Part shown: piece after piece, positions 1-10,195 of the stretch
How the letters are laid out: each line of letters begins with the position of its first letter
How positions within the stretch are numbered: the stretch's first letter is position 1
Assembly: GCA_033032865.1 (NCBI GenBank)
Contig: JAWHQI010000258.1
Span: 2,480,001-2,544,000 of the forward strand
Direction: 5' to 3'
Length of the DNA stretch: 64,000 nucleotides
Origin: Dactylorhiza incarnata
Lineage: Eukaryota > Streptophyta > Magnoliopsida > Asparagales > Orchidaceae
Made by a program: the position numbers and the translations under genes
Notes under the pieces: generated by a model
Database searches by the model: none
What the model saw: the letters and a program-made list of their open reading frames with translations, nothing else
Told to the model about the DNA's origin: nothing

Positions 1-1478
1 CACTGCAAGGTGGTTGGGACTTCGAACAAGGTCCACCGGTGGAGCGAGAAGTTCATCTTCGTCACCGGTGACTTCTCGCACATACCAAATTGCCCTCAGT
101 AGAGACCTTCCGGGGCACTTGCCACTCCATCGCTCCGGGGTCGGCGCGAGGAACTCTTCCTCGCCTTGAAGAACAAGAAACTCGATATCGAGTTCTGGCG
201 AAGGAACGTGGACCACCTCGCCTTCGTGCAGCCTGGCGAGGGTAACCTTCGATAATTGCCGCAAAAAGTGATCTTACCTTTGTTTCTTTGTCTAACAACT
301 GTCTTCAGGTTGCCGACATCTTCCCTCCACGACTCTTCCTGTCGGGGGTCAGACCCCACCTCCTCTATCTCCCACGGTCGATCCAGCGACAATGCAACAT
401 GGCGAGGAGGAGGAAGGCGAGCAGGGATCTCCTTTCTCGGAGATTCCTCCTGGAGTCAGCGACGCGACCGAGATCCTTCGCGCGGCTGGATGGCCGGCCG
501 AAGGCGAACCACCGGCGATCAAGAAAAGGAAGAGGAAGGAGGTTGCCCGGCGCGTGGCGGAGGAGCGGGCTCGTGAGGAGGAAGACAGCATCCCTGAGAA
601 CCATCCCAACTTTGGGCAGGGTTCGCTGAATAGGGGCTTGGATGGCGAGCCGCTGATCACCTGGAGCCGGGAGCGCAGCGAGGTGTCCTTGAGCACTCGC
701 CTGCCTTCGTGGAGCGAGGATGAGGTCCCGAACGACGATGCCTTCAGCGTCTTGTTCGGACTTTATGGTCGCGATGATGCGAAGGTTCTTCAGGAGGCTT
801 CTCCTCGCTTTCTTGCCGACCAGGGATCGCGGGCAATGTTGCGCGCTTCAGAGTTATTTCATCAAACCGCGCGGAATCTTCTCGGCTCTGAAGTGGAGCT
901 CGCGCTTCATCGAAAGCTTACGATGGAGGCCGAGAAGCGTGAGGACGAGGCTCTAAGGCGCGCCAAGGCGGCCGAGGATAAAGCCGAATCCAGCCGGAGC
1001 TTCGAGGTTGTCTTGGTACTTTACGCGAGCTAAGATTGAAACCCACCCTCTTTTCTACACATCTTCTAACCTGTCCTTCTCGCATCTGCAGGAAGAGCAG
1101 TTGGTGGCAGCGGAGACGATCTCCAAGCTCGAGTGCGAACTGCGGGCGAGCCAAGTCTTGCTGGAGGCAACGCAGGTTCGTAAAGCCGAGTTGGAATCGA
1201 GGATGGCCGCACTTTCCTTCTCGGAAGCCGGACCTTCCCGCCGACCTTCTGGATCGTTCATGACGTCGCAGGAGCTTTCGTCTCTTCAGCGGGAGATCGC
1301 CCTAGCCGCCAGGGACCTGGTCTTCGCGAAACTTTCAGTGGTCGGCTTGCTGGTTCCTGGGGCGGAGAGCTTGACGACGGAGGGGCTTCTGTCGGACATC
1401 CTGAATGCTAGCGAGGAGGAGGACGACGAGGAAGGGAATGAGTCGGATTCAGCCGACTATGCTCCCTCGTCTAAGTGA
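1..1478 (+). CDS. Antisense extra ORF of the Tat-like element (gypsy-type 'putative transposase' family), partial and spliced
   Basis: A coding region on the strand opposite to gag-pol, open at the left edge. Exon 1 ends at 241, where a GT (242) to AG (308) intron of 67 bp fits. Exon 2 runs from 309 to 1006 or 1015. A second intron ends at 1091, and the last exon runs 1092-1478. Joined, the frame is open apart from a TAG at 100-102. The first exon has the residues VHRWSEKFIFV, which resemble the conserved part of the plant gypsy-type transposon family (Pfam Transposase_28 type). The middle is acidic and basic by turns, and the last 120 residues look like a coiled coil (EEQLVAAETISKLE) with an acidic tail. 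The function of such proteins is not known; retrotransposon antisense ORFs of this class are repeatedly conserved. It could also be a captured host gene, but its position just past the element's 3' non-coding region favours an element-encoded ORF. Confidence 0.6.
242..308 (+). other. Predicted intron in the antisense ORF
   Basis: GTAACC at the left and a pyrimidine-rich stretch ending TCTTCAG at the right. Removing it joins a phase-1 codon and keeps the reading frame open from exon 1 into the 392-1006 coding stretch. Prediction only; no transcript evidence. Confidence 0.5.
1007..1091 (+). other. Predicted intron in the antisense ORF (donor at 1007 or 1016)
   Basis: The acceptor is a T-rich tract ending CATCTGCAG at 1083-1091. 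Two donors, GTTGTC at 1007 and GTACTT at 1016, both give phase-0 joining to EEQLVAAET and remove the stop that otherwise ends the upstream frame at about 1033. The second donor is closer to the plant consensus. Confidence 0.5.
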
Positions 1479-1904
1479 ACCTTTGTATTTAACAATTTTG
1501 ATGCTTCTCGCGGCTCTGCGAGCATATTTTTTGGTAGATAGCATTTCTTTTGATAGTAATATTTACTTCTTTCGTGAATCTTTTTCGTGTTGTTGCGATG
1601 TCGCTAGGCTCATAGGCTCGCTTGTGCATGTTTACTTGTCTTTCTCGTCAGGACGACTTAGGATGAGATCAGGTTTGCCGACTATCTACCTTGCTCGCTT
1701 CTTCGCCCCGCTTGTCCATATCTTGGATACTCGCCCATAGGGCTACTCGCACTCAAACTTGCGAGTTGGTTTACTACTCGTAAGCTGACTGCTGAGAAGG
1801 GGTCGTTAGATAGGAAAAGACGGTCGGGGCTTTCAAGGGGATTCACATTCCCGATAGCCTCCCTCTTAGTGCGATACTGGTGCTATTTGAAGAGAACGAC
1901 TTAG
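1479..1904. other. Non-coding spacer of the Tat-like element
   Basis: Follows the stop of the antisense ORF. It has T-rich stretches and several CTCGC/GCGAG words, which also recur in the LTR at 8735-8810, but no ORF or repeat of note. It is part of the element's 3' non-coding region. Confidence 0.5.
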
Positions 1905-2316
1905 TAGGGAATGACTGTCGGGGAGGTTCCAAAGGAGTGCCTTCCCAGGGAACACAACATCCCAAGGTCTCCATCCTGCTGTTGAAGGGGTCAACACAGT
2001 GGGGAAGGACTGTTGGGGAGGTTCCAAAGGAGCACCTTCCAAAGGAACACAACTTCCCAAGGTCTCCATCCCGCTGCTCTGGTTGATGCTGCTGAAGAGG
2101 TCGACACAGTGGGGAATGACTGTTGGGGAGGTTCCAAAGGAGCACCTTCCAAAGGAACACAACTTCTCAAGGTCTCCATCCCGCTGCTCTGGTTGATGCT
2201 GTTGAAGAGGTCGACACAGTGGGGAATGACTGTTGGGGAGGTTCCAAAGGAGCACCTTCCAAAGGAACACAACCTCCCAAGGTCTCCATCCCGCTCGGGT
2301 GCTGAATGTCGACCCA
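1905..2316. repeat. 110-bp tandem array, 4 units
   Basis: The word GTTCCAAAGG recurs at 1926, 2021, 2131 and 2241, so the spacing is 95, 110 and 110 bp. The first unit lacks about 15 bp present in the others. Units 2-4 differ at only a few positions. It lies between pol and the expected 3' LTR, the place where Tat-group elements are known to carry variable tandem repeats that can seed satellites. Confidence 0.9.
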
Positions 2317-2844
2317 ACCTGTTTCCTGCTGCTCAACAATTTAACGAGGAGTTAAGCACACTTAAGCACATTAACTTACACGATCGGAGGAAAATAATCA
2401 GAAACGAATCACTTTGTTACGAGCTCTTAGCCCTCGAGGGTACACAACACCTTTATTCAAGGGTCCCCTGATCGGCTTAAGTCGATCATCTCTTCGTGGG
2501 ATTGGGAGGTCGGCGTCCAGACTTTTTCCTGATAATCTCTCCAGTCGGATGAGAAATGCAGTCGGTGGGAACTGCGGCCAACGTGCAAGGGGGGAGCTGA
2601 TCTCGGCCGTCATTGCAGAGACTTGGACTTAAGGGAACGCACAACCGAGGCACTGTCCCATCACCCGTTCTGGGTTTTACGAGAATCAAGTCGGAGGCCA
2701 GTTTCCCAGCCTGACTAGGAGATCGACTTCACCTGCTTTCTTCTTTTAAGACTTGCTATTATGAAAAATTTCCTTCATCCCATGTTTCAGGGGGTTTTAT
2801 TTTTAAGCAATCAATTTACAGGAGAGAAGGGTATACATCCCTGC
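2317..2844. other. 3' non-coding region between tandem array and integrase
   Basis: No credible ORF. The sequence separates the integrase stop (2845) from the tandem array and belongs to the minus-strand Gypsy element. Confidence 0.5.
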
Positions 2845-4100
2845 TTAGGGATAAACCCTCTTTAGATCATCGCCGCTCCATGTATTCCCCAAGAGCCCCC
2901 CTTCCTGATTCTGTAAGCGATACCCTCTTGTTGCAAGTGCTTCGTGGACGATGAAAGGTCCTCCCAATTAGGGTTGAGCTTTCCCACGGCTGCCGATCTC
3001 CCAGCTGCATCCACTTTCTTCAGGACTAGGTCACCTGCTTGGAAGTGCTTGAGACGAACGTGCTTGTCGAAGTGTCTTGCCATGCGACGCTTGATCTCCT
3101 CCTGCCTTGCCGAGGCTAGATCTCGGAGCTCTTCGATGTAGTCGAGGGACAGCTTCTGGGCTTCCTCATTCTCTAGTCGCCATTCCTCATCTCCGTCTTC
3201 TGCCGCAATCACCCTAGGACTTCTGACCTCGAACTCTACTGGGATGAGAGCTTCGGACCCGTGAGAGAGTTTGAACGGGGTTTCCCCTGTGGCTGAGCTA
3301 GGAGTGGTTCTCAAAGCCCACAACACCGAGGGGAGCTGCTCCACCCAATTACCTCTTAGGTTCTCGATTTTCTTCTTTAGTAGGTTGATGATTAACTTGT
3401 TGGCGGCCTCCACTTGTCCATTGCTCCTGGGATGATGTACTGACGCGAACCGGAGATCAGTTCCGAGCTGTCTGCAAAAATCCTCCAGCTCCAAACTGGC
3501 GAACTGAGGACCGTTGTCGGTGACGATGGCGAGGGGGATCCCGAACCTACAGACGATTTCTCCTCAGATGAAGTTCTTCACGACTTGGGAGGTGGTCTTG
3601 GACAAAGCCTTGACCTCGATCCACTTGGAGAAATAGTCGATCATGACGAGAACGAATTTCCTCTGGCCGCTAGCTGAAGGAAAGGGACCTATCAAATCCA
3701 TTCCCCAGATGGCGAATGGCCACGGGTCGGTGATCGAACGAAGATGCTGGGCCGGCTGCAGATGAAGGGGGGCAAACAGTTGACACTTCGGGCACTTTTT
3801 CGAGAAGGCCTCCGCATCCTTGCGGATAGTGGGCCAGAAGTAGTCATGTCTCAGGATCCTTTGCTCCAAAGTGCGAGTCCCAGAATGGCTTCCGCACTCT
3901 CCCGAGTGGATTTCCTCCAGCACTCGAGGTACTTTTTCTTCAGAGACACATCTAGCCAGAGGGCCCGAGATGGTCTTGCGATATAACTCCCCATCTTGCA
4001 ATAAGTAGTACGCCGCCTTGTACCGAAACCTTCTTTGATCCCTTCTTCCGCAGGAAGTTGCCCAGAACTTAGGAAGGAAATGAACGGATCCATCCACGAA
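2845..4100 (-). pseudogene. Integrase of the Tat-like element, broken
   Basis: Integrase of a Ty3/Gypsy polyprotein, which would join element cDNA to chromosomal DNA. From the N-terminus: an HHCC-type zinc segment (GTRTLEQRILRHDYFWP... CPKCQ), then a DDE core with Asp in WGMDLIGPFP, Asp in TDNGPQF and Glu in NGQVEAANK. The core is interrupted by an in-frame TGA at about 3564-3566, just before the second Asp, where a Trp codon would fit. At about 2960 the frame changes; the other frame continues GPFIVHEAL...LKRVYP and stops at 2845-2847, which looks like the true C-terminus. Upstream the frame is displaced relative to RNase H at about 4020-4060. All catalytic residues are present, but no intact product is possible. 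Confidence 0.88.
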
Positions 4101-6562
4101 GGACGATGATCGATCTCCATCATCTCTCCTTCCTCAATGGATGGTCGAAACAACTCCGTGATGGTCCCTCTTGTTCTTGGCCCGTACTTGGCCAGACGAT
4201 CCGCTGCCGAGTTCTCCTCTCTCGGTACGTGCTCGACGAAGAAGGATTGAAAGCTTCCAATCAATCCTTTCACCTTTACGAGATACTTCTGCAGAATGGT
4301 GTCGCGCACTTCGAACTCTCCCCGAATCTGAGACGCGACCACCATTGAATCGGTGAAAGCCATGACGTCTTGGATGCCCAGCTCCTTTGTGAGGCGCAAG
4401 CCTGCTATGATGGCTTCGTACTCGGCTTGATTGTTCGTCACGGGGAAGAGGATCTCGACTGCTTGCTCGATCCTAGTTCCCTGTGGGCTGACAAGAACGA
4501 TGCCCACCCCCACAGAGCTCTTGCCTGAGGCCCCGTCCACGAACATCTTCCAAGGGATGGGAGTAGAAGCCTCCTCTCCCGGTTCCGCTTCCACCGAGAA
4601 GTCGGCTAAGAAATCTGCTACCGCCTGTGCTTTGATCGCCACCCGGGGCGAGAAGGAAATGTCGAACTCACTGAGTTCTACCGACCATTTCGTCAGCCTC
4701 CTTGAATGCTCCACCCCTTCCAAGATATTTCGGAGAGGATGGTCAGCCACGACCCGGATGGAGTGAGCTTGGAAATAAGGCCGAAGCTTTCGCGCCGACA
4801 CCACTAAGGCGAAGGCGAGCTTCTCCAAGATTGGGTATTTCAACTCTGCCTTCTTGAGCACCTGACTAACATAGTAAATTGGGAGCTGCTTCTTTCCTTC
4901 TTCCCGGACCAGCACGGAACTTACCGCTTCCACCCCTACTCCCAAGTAAATGAGTAGGTCTTCACCTTCTTTCGGGCTCTGAAGGAGAGGTGTCTGAGTC
5001 AACTGCTCCTTCAGCCTACCGATCGCCTTTTCGCACTCGTCGGACCATGCGAAGTTCTCGCTCTTGCGGAGCGTCTTGAAAAAGGGAGAGCACTTCTCTC
5101 CTGCCTTGGACAGAAAGCGGCTGAGACCTGCCAACCTTCCTGTCAGCCTTTGAACTTCTTTCATGGTCTTCGGCGAGGCCATCTCTAGGATTGCCTTAAC
5201 CTTGTCAGGGTTCGGCTCTACTACTCCCGGGGTGATGAGGTGCCCCAGAAACTTTCCCCTTCCAGCTCCGAACACGCACTTCGCCGGATTGAGCCTCATC
5301 TTGAACTTCCTCAGCGTTGCAAAGGTCTCTACCAGATCTGCTATATGCTCTGTGACGCTCTTGCTCTTGATCAAGAGGTCGTCCACATACACCTCCAGGT
5401 TCCTCCCCTTATGCTCTTTGAAAACAAGGTCCATCATCCGCTGGTAGGTTGCTCCTGCATTTTTTAGCCCAAAGGGCATCATTTTATAGCTATAGCACCC
5501 ATCCCCAGTGATGAAGGAAACATCGCGGCAATCGGGGAGATACATCCGGATCTGGTGGTATCCCGAAAATGCATCAAGAAAACTCATTACAGGGAAACCG
5601 ACGGCTGAATCAACTAGCGCGTCGATTCGTGGCAAGGGATAACAATCCTTGGGGCAGCTTTTATTTAACAAAGAGAAGCCCACACACATCCTCCAGCTGC
5701 CTACAGCTTTCTTAACCATTACAACATTGGAGACCCAGCCAGGGTACTGGATCTCTGACACAAAACCTGCGTCCAGCAACTTCTTTACCTCTTCCCGGAT
5801 AGGTCCGGCCAACACGGTGGCACTGGACCTCTTTTTCTGGCGGACGGGCTTCACCGCGGGGTCGAGGTGGTGGCAGGCAACCTCTGGGTCGATCCCGGGC
5901 ATCTCAGCAACACTCCAGGCGAAGATGTCAACGTTATCCTGTAGGCACGTTGCCATCTCCACCTTCTCGGTGACCTTCAGCGATCCACCGATCTTCAGCA
6001 GCCCAGATACTCCCGCTGCGGAGAGTACCTCGATTTCCTCCACCTCCTCGGACGCCTCCAGCCGGGCCGTGCCTCCAGTTACCCTCTCGAACTCCTCTGC
6101 GTCAGCCATCCAGCTGATGGTGCTAACCGAGCTGAGGTAGCACTCGCGGGCGGCTCTTGGATCGCTCCTGATCCTCACCTGGACGTCCCCTTGGCAATAC
6201 TTGAGGCACTGATGGTAGGAGGACGGGACGGCCTTGAAGGTGTTGAGAAGTGGCCTCCCGAAGATGGCCTTGTAGCAGCTCGGGGCGTCCACGATGACGA
6301 AACGGCACTGGAGAGGGGTGCCCCCGAGTGTTACAAGAAGATCTACTCCTCCCTCCACCTCTTGCTTCTCTCCGGAGAAGCCAAAGAGGGGACCATCCGG
6401 CGCCCGGACTCTTCTTGCGCCGACGCCCAGCCCGTCAAACGTCTTCTTGAAGATGACGTTTACGGAACTACCGTTATCGATTAGGATTCGATCAACGGTA
6501 AAGTCTTCCACGACGGCTTGGATCACGAGGGCGTCATGAAAGGGATTCTCATTCCCCAGCAT
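3851..6562 (-). CDS. Protease-reverse transcriptase-RNase H part of the Tat-like pol
   Basis: A 903-codon open frame, the longest in the window. Aspartic protease motif LIDNGSS lies near residue 29. The RT spans about 260-500, with SFLDAFSGYHQIRM, MPFGLKNAGATYQRMM and the active site EVYVDDLL. The RNase H connection follows, and a plant-type RNase H with MFVDGASG and VEHVPREENSAADRLAKYG comes near 690-810. The last residues (about 840 on) are read out of frame relative to integrase. A start at MLGNENPF is not natural: the same frame reads ITFSEED just upstream, after a TAG, so gag and pol were once joined or closely linked. RT and RNase H would copy the element RNA into cDNA inside the particle. 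Confidence 0.92.
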   Translation of the reverse strand: MLGNENPFHDALVIQAVVEDFTVDRILIDNGSSVNVIFKKTFDGLGVGARRVRAPDGPLFGFSGEKQEVEGGVDLLVTLGGTPLQCRFVIVDAPSCYKAIFGRPLLNTFKAVPSSYHQCLKYCQGDVQVRIRSDPRAARECYLSSVSTISWMADAEEFERVTGGTARLEASEEVEEIEVLSAAGVSGLLKIGGSLKVTEKVEMATCLQDNVDIFAWSVAEMPGIDPEVACHHLDPAVKPVRQKKRSSATVLAGPIREEVKKLLDAGFVSEIQYPGWVSNVVMVKKAVGSWRMCVGFSLLNKSCPKDCYPLPRIDALVDSAVGFPVMSFLDAFSGYHQIRMYLPDCRDVSFITGDGCYSYKMMPFGLKNAGATYQRMMDLVFKEHKGRNLEVYVDDLLIKSKSVTEHIADLVETFATLRKFKMRLNPAKCVFGAGRGKFLGHLITPGVVEPNPDKVKAILEMASPKTMKEVQRLTGRLAGLSRFLSKAGEKCSPFFKTLRKSENFAWSDECEKAIGRLKEQLTQTPLLQSPKEGEDLLIYLGVGVEAVSSVLVREEGKKQLPIYYVSQVLKKAELKYPILEKLAFALVVSARKLRPYFQAHSIRVVADHPLRNILEGVEHSRRLTKWSVELSEFDISFSPRVAIKAQAVADFLADFSVEAEPGEEASTPIPWKMFVDGASGKSSVGVGIVLVSPQGTRIEQAVEILFPVTNNQAEYEAIIAGLRLTKELGIQDVMAFTDSMVVASQIRGEFEVRDTILQKYLVKVKGLIGSFQSFFVEHVPREENSAADRLAKYGPRTRGTITELFRPSIEEGEMMEIDHRPSWMDPFISFLSSGQLPAEEGIKEGFGTRRRTTYCKMGSYIARPSRALWLDVSLKKKYLECWRKSTRESAEAILGLALWSKGS

Positions 6563-8285
6563 GTCTTCTTCGGAGAAGGTGATCTACTCCAATGGGGGCG
6601 GTGCCTGCGAAGTCGAAGCGACGCTCCTTCGATAGATTTGATGGAGACTTCCCTTGCGGGAAGCTCCTATCTCCGCACCCCCGTGGATCACCCCCACTCC
6701 TCTGCCTCCTTGAGCCACATCTCCTCGACCTCCTTGGTCGACTCGATCCTCGTTCCTCGTTCCTCGGTCGACCGACCGCCTGAACTGCCGGCGGCTCGAC
6801 TGGGGCTTCTATCCTCCGTTGTTCCCCTCCTACCTCTCCTGCTGCCAGCCTCCTCCTGGCTTCCCAAAAGTCCGGGCAGGCCATCGTGCCATGCCCTTCC
6901 ACCTGGTGGAGGTCACAGTAGAGGGGAACCTCCTCTACCTGCGGCCTCCTCTGCTTCCTATTCTTCCGGCCCTGCCGATTGCCGCGCCTGGCAACCGCCA
7001 TTGCTTCCTCCCTTCTCCGCCCCTGACGCCCCTCTGGCCTGTCGAAGCGCCTTCTCTCCGGGGATCTCCTTCCCCGCTCCTGACGTTGAGGTCCCCTGGC
7101 CGGCTTCCACGGTGGCCGGTTAGCAGGGACCTAGTAGCGTCTTTCTTCCTCCCGACGCTCTGGAGCCACGATGAGTCTCCTCTCATCGTTCTTTCTTGGC
7201 TCCTCCCTCCTGGGTTCTCTTTCTCTTCTTTCTTCCCTGCCTCTTCCCACCGGCTTCCGCTTTTCCGCCCTCCTGGGCTCTTCCTTCTTCCTCTTCTCGG
7301 GGGGACTTTCTTCTTCCTCCTCATCTTCCTTGGTCACTCGGGTGAGCCTGGCTAGGAAGCCGCGGTTGGAAGCCTCACCCTGGACGAATTGGTTGGCCCT
7401 TTCGATGAGATTAGCGTAGGAGTAGGGAGGATTCCTATCGATCTCCAACTTAAAGAGGCCTTCGCGAAGGCCGAAGGTTAGGGCTAACCGCAGGGTGCGA
7501 CCATCCACCTCCTGGATGAGTAACACCTCTTCCTGGAAGCGGTCGATGTAGTCCCCCAACGTTTCTTTTGCTCCCTGGGTCAGATGGAAAAGGGCCGTAG
7601 CCTCCTTCTTCAACTTCTTTGCCATGGCGAACCGCATGTTCAGCCCCCGACAAAGGTCTTCAAAACAGTAGATGGAGCCTTCCGGCAACTGGTGGAACCA
7701 GTCCCTTGCCTTCCCTCGGAGGAAAATCGCGAACAACCTACATTTGAAGGCGTCCGACATGGTCCGAAGGGAGGCGACATCCTCAAACCACTGGATATGA
7801 CGGATAGGGTCCTCTCTCCCCGAGTAGTAATTCATCGAGGGATCCCTGAACCCCTCTGGCACTGGCGCGACGAGGATCTCCTCGCAGAACGGGCTCCTCC
7901 CCCCAATTTGACGACGATCATCATCTGGACGAGTATCTCCCCCATACTCGCTAGCCTGGCGAGTATTGTAGTATCTCGCCTGCTCTTCCTCCTCGCGGAA
8001 TCGAGTTCCGCCAGCTCCTTGCGACGCCTGTAGACCAAACTGCGACCTCCTTGGTCGCTCGAACTCCTCGGCGTGCTCCTTCCCTGCTCGCTGAGGGCGA
8101 GCACCTTCCTCGGACGGGCCCGGGCGATGAGGCGAGGTCGCCGTTCCTTCCATGCGAGGTAGAAGAGCTGCTCGCATGGAGCCTTCCATCTTCCGCGCGA
8201 ATTCCTCGAAAACAGCTAAGGATACGAACTCGCCACCTCGGGTCGAGTTTCCCGCCACATCCTCGTGGTCGCTAACTGTTACCAT
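6549..8285 (-). pseudogene. Gag of the Tat-like element, interrupted by one stop
   Basis: Capsid/nucleocapsid protein. The start at 8285 lies 58 bp inside the LTR edge. The region around residues 150-290 is a Retrotrans_gag-like core (IQWFEDVASLRTMSDAFKC, ARDWFHQLPEGSI). An extremely Arg/Glu-rich segment follows. A TAG at 7131-7133 ends the first 384 codons, but the same frame continues to 6549 and contains YCDLHQVEGHGTMAC, a C-x2-H-x5-H-x4-C zinc-binding pattern like that of Athila/Tat gags. The frame then changes before the protease. Without the TAG it would be a protein of about 578 residues. Confidence 0.85.
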
Positions 8286-8323
8286 CCCGCTTTTCTACCA
8301 GACTTTCTTCCTCTGGCCGCGAT

Positions 8324-8343
8324 CCACGCTCACCGCACCAAAG
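8324..8343 (-). other. Primer-binding region of the Tat-like element
   Basis: On the minus strand the LTR end GGCGTCAACA is followed by CTTTGGTGCGGTGAGCG. This resembles the TTTGGCGCC/TGGTGCCG type of primer site in Gypsy elements rather than the iMet type. The tRNA partner cannot be named by eye. Confidence 0.5.
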
Positions 8344-9030
8344 TGTTGACGCCAGGAAAATCCTGACCACAAGATTCAGATCAATGCAGCCGGAGGCTAC
8401 TTGCCCAGCGGTTCAGCGAGAAGGTTTGGTTAGCCACGATGAGCGAAATGGAGAGATAAAGGACACAACCCCAGGTGTTGCGGCAGGGAGGTCCCACCAC
8501 GTACCCAGAAGCTCAGAAGAGTCTTCTCCTCCAAAACCACGAATGACCGAGCTCGGTACTAGGTAGGCACTTGTTAGGGAAGATTCTTGTCTGTCAGGGG
8601 GGGGGGGGGGGTGCAACTCTGATTTTGACAAGTGTCATTCCTGGTACCCCTGAGGGTATATTTATAGGCAAATCCTAGGGGGGGAGCAGATGACTATCCC
8701 TGACCCCCTAGAGTTGGTTTTTCAGACAAGGCAATAGGTTGGCGAGTACGCAAGGAACTCAGACCTAGCTGGCGAGTTGGTTGGCTAAGTCGCCTATAGG
8801 CGAGTAGGTCCGAACTCACGACCTCCTCGCCTGGCCGGGTAGTGAACGCCGGGCAGGTCTTTCCTCCTCGTCTTGTGCGAGTAAGTACCTTCTCGCACAA
8901 CCAAAACTCTTTACCTTTCTTGACTCCGAAAGCCTGCGTTCGACGAACTCCGAGAGACTTCTGTGTTGACTTTGACTCCTGCCTGCGTGGCCTTGAGACG
9001 GGCCCACCCTCGGAGAATGAGGGTTGTACA
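8344..9030 (-). repeat. 5' LTR of the Tat-like element
   Basis: In plus orientation it starts TGTTGACGCC at 8344 and most likely ends TTGTACA at 9030, giving TGT...ACA ends; the right edge is uncertain because no second copy is in the window. It contains a minus-strand TATA box, a G-run at 8597-8611, three GGCGAGT words at about 8733-8805 and a 14-bp perfect palindrome TCGCCTATAGGCGA at 8790-8803. Confidence 0.65.
8659..8666 (-). promoter_or_regulatory. TATA box in the Tat-like LTR
   Basis: TATAAATA on the minus strand within CCTATAAATATACC. It lies about 320 bp before the end of the LTR in the direction of transcription, where an LTR promoter is expected. Confidence 0.6.
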
Positions 9031-9657
9031 TTACCGAACTCCACATCTAATCTTTTAGCTATCTGCTTCCTCGGGTAAATGAACTAATCAAAATAACTTC
9101 AGGCAATCATTCCATTCTTTTAATTCCTCATCAATCTCATCACGGGGTTTGTCTTGGGGCTCGTCTATTTAGACCTGTGACTGAATGTGTTTAAAAATAA
9201 AGATTGAGATAAAATACTCACTGAGAAACTCCCTAACTCTAAAAATCTAAATGCCCGTAAGGTGAGGGTTTTCAAATCTTATCCTTATACTTATAGATTA
9301 GAAATATTAATTACAACTTAAAGCTAATCTCAAAATTTACTTTCATAACTTACTTTAAGTACTTAGTTACGCATACATAGCTTTTGAACTTTAATTCATG
9401 CATGTTCTTCCCTTCTAGGATTTAAAACTTGTGAATTTTGCTTAGAGGCAAATCCATGACTAACCCTTGTGGTCAGGTGAGAATATAGTAACCTGTACAT
9501 GATCTATAACTATGGTGAGGTTGCCCTCACCCCCTTGCGGAACATAACTAACTTTGGTGATGTCATAAGGCCTCACAGTCCGAGGGTTTAACCCCTCCCA
9601 AGCAGCATGGTCATAACTTTAACTATGGTGGATTCTCACCTAACTATGACAAGATAC
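9031..9657. other. Intergenic sequence, nothing recognised
   Basis: AT-rich sequence between the Tat-like LTR and the MITE. No ORF with family resemblance and no clear repeat was seen. Confidence 0.5.
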
Positions 9658-9660
9658 TTA

Positions 9661-9853
9661 GGCTTCGTTTGGCGCGGCTTATTTGCTCCGGTGAGTTTGG
9701 ACAAAAAAGTCATTGTCATACCAAACATTTTATGCTTAAAACTAGTTTTTTTTCTTGATAACGGTAGTAACATTTGTCATACCAAACATACATTCTATGA
9801 CTGACGATTTTGTCCAAACTCACCGGAGTAAATAAGCCGAGCCAAACGAAGCC
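9661..9853. mobile_element. Tourist-like (PIF/Harbinger) MITE, 193 bp, TSD TTA
   Basis: Ends are GGCTTCGTTTGGC and its inverse. The terminal inverted repeats extend about 46 bp with two mismatches, ending at TTTGGACAAAA. Both flanks carry TTA (9658-9660 and 9854-9856). GGSCTTGTTTGG-like ends with a TWA duplication are the signature of Tourist MITEs. It has no coding capacity and would be moved by a Harbinger transposase. Confidence 0.92.
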
Positions 9854-9856
9854 TTA

Positions 9857-10195
9857 ACCTTACCCTCAAGGATTTTCACTTAAACAGATTCACTAGCAAG
9901 CTTACCTTTTTCTTGTCTACATTTTCATCATTCATATTTCTTGTATCGTGATTCATTTAGCGACTTTTACTATTTATAGCACACAACAATTATTGTTTAT
10001 GCATTTCTAATTGAGATATTCCTAGTAATTAATCTTCTTTAAGTGGATCTTTGCTGGTCCCTCGCTAGAGTACACTAAAAGAGGTCGTCAAAGTGGTTTG
10101 GAGGCCCTTAAGTGGCTTAAATAAATCCCCAACAAATTTTAGATTACTGGTTGGGCCTTAGTTTCAAGTATATTGCATTAAATTTAAGTCCATGG
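9857..10195. other. Spacer, nothing recognised
   Basis: AT-rich sequence between the MITE and the dispersed repeat. No supported feature. Confidence 0.45.

Larger units (their letters stand above)
1..9030 (-). mobile_element. Tat/Retand-like Ty3/Gypsy LTR retrotransposon, 3' end beyond the window
   Basis: Minus-strand element read from right to left: one LTR (8344-9030), primer-binding region, gag, protease-RT-RNase H, integrase, a 3' non-coding region with a 110-bp tandem array, and an extra ORF on the opposite strand. Integrase after RNase H defines the Ty3/Gypsy order. An antisense extra ORF and tandem repeats between pol and the 3' LTR are known traits of the plant Tat/Retand/Ogre group. 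The second LTR is not in the window and should lie left of position 1. The copy is dead: a stop in gag, a gag/pol frame change, a frame change between RNase H and integrase, a stop in the integrase core and a frame change near its C-terminus. Confidence 0.88.

Noticed and set aside
1905..2316. CRISPR-like array
   Set aside because: Units are contiguous 110-bp tandem copies without unique spacers, in a plant retrotransposon.
8597..8611. Homopolymer G and C runs (8597, 19537, 20097, 48888, 62496) as functional G-quadruplex sites
   Set aside because: Single uninterrupted runs are more likely slippage or sequencing artefacts; no spaced G-tract pattern was seen.
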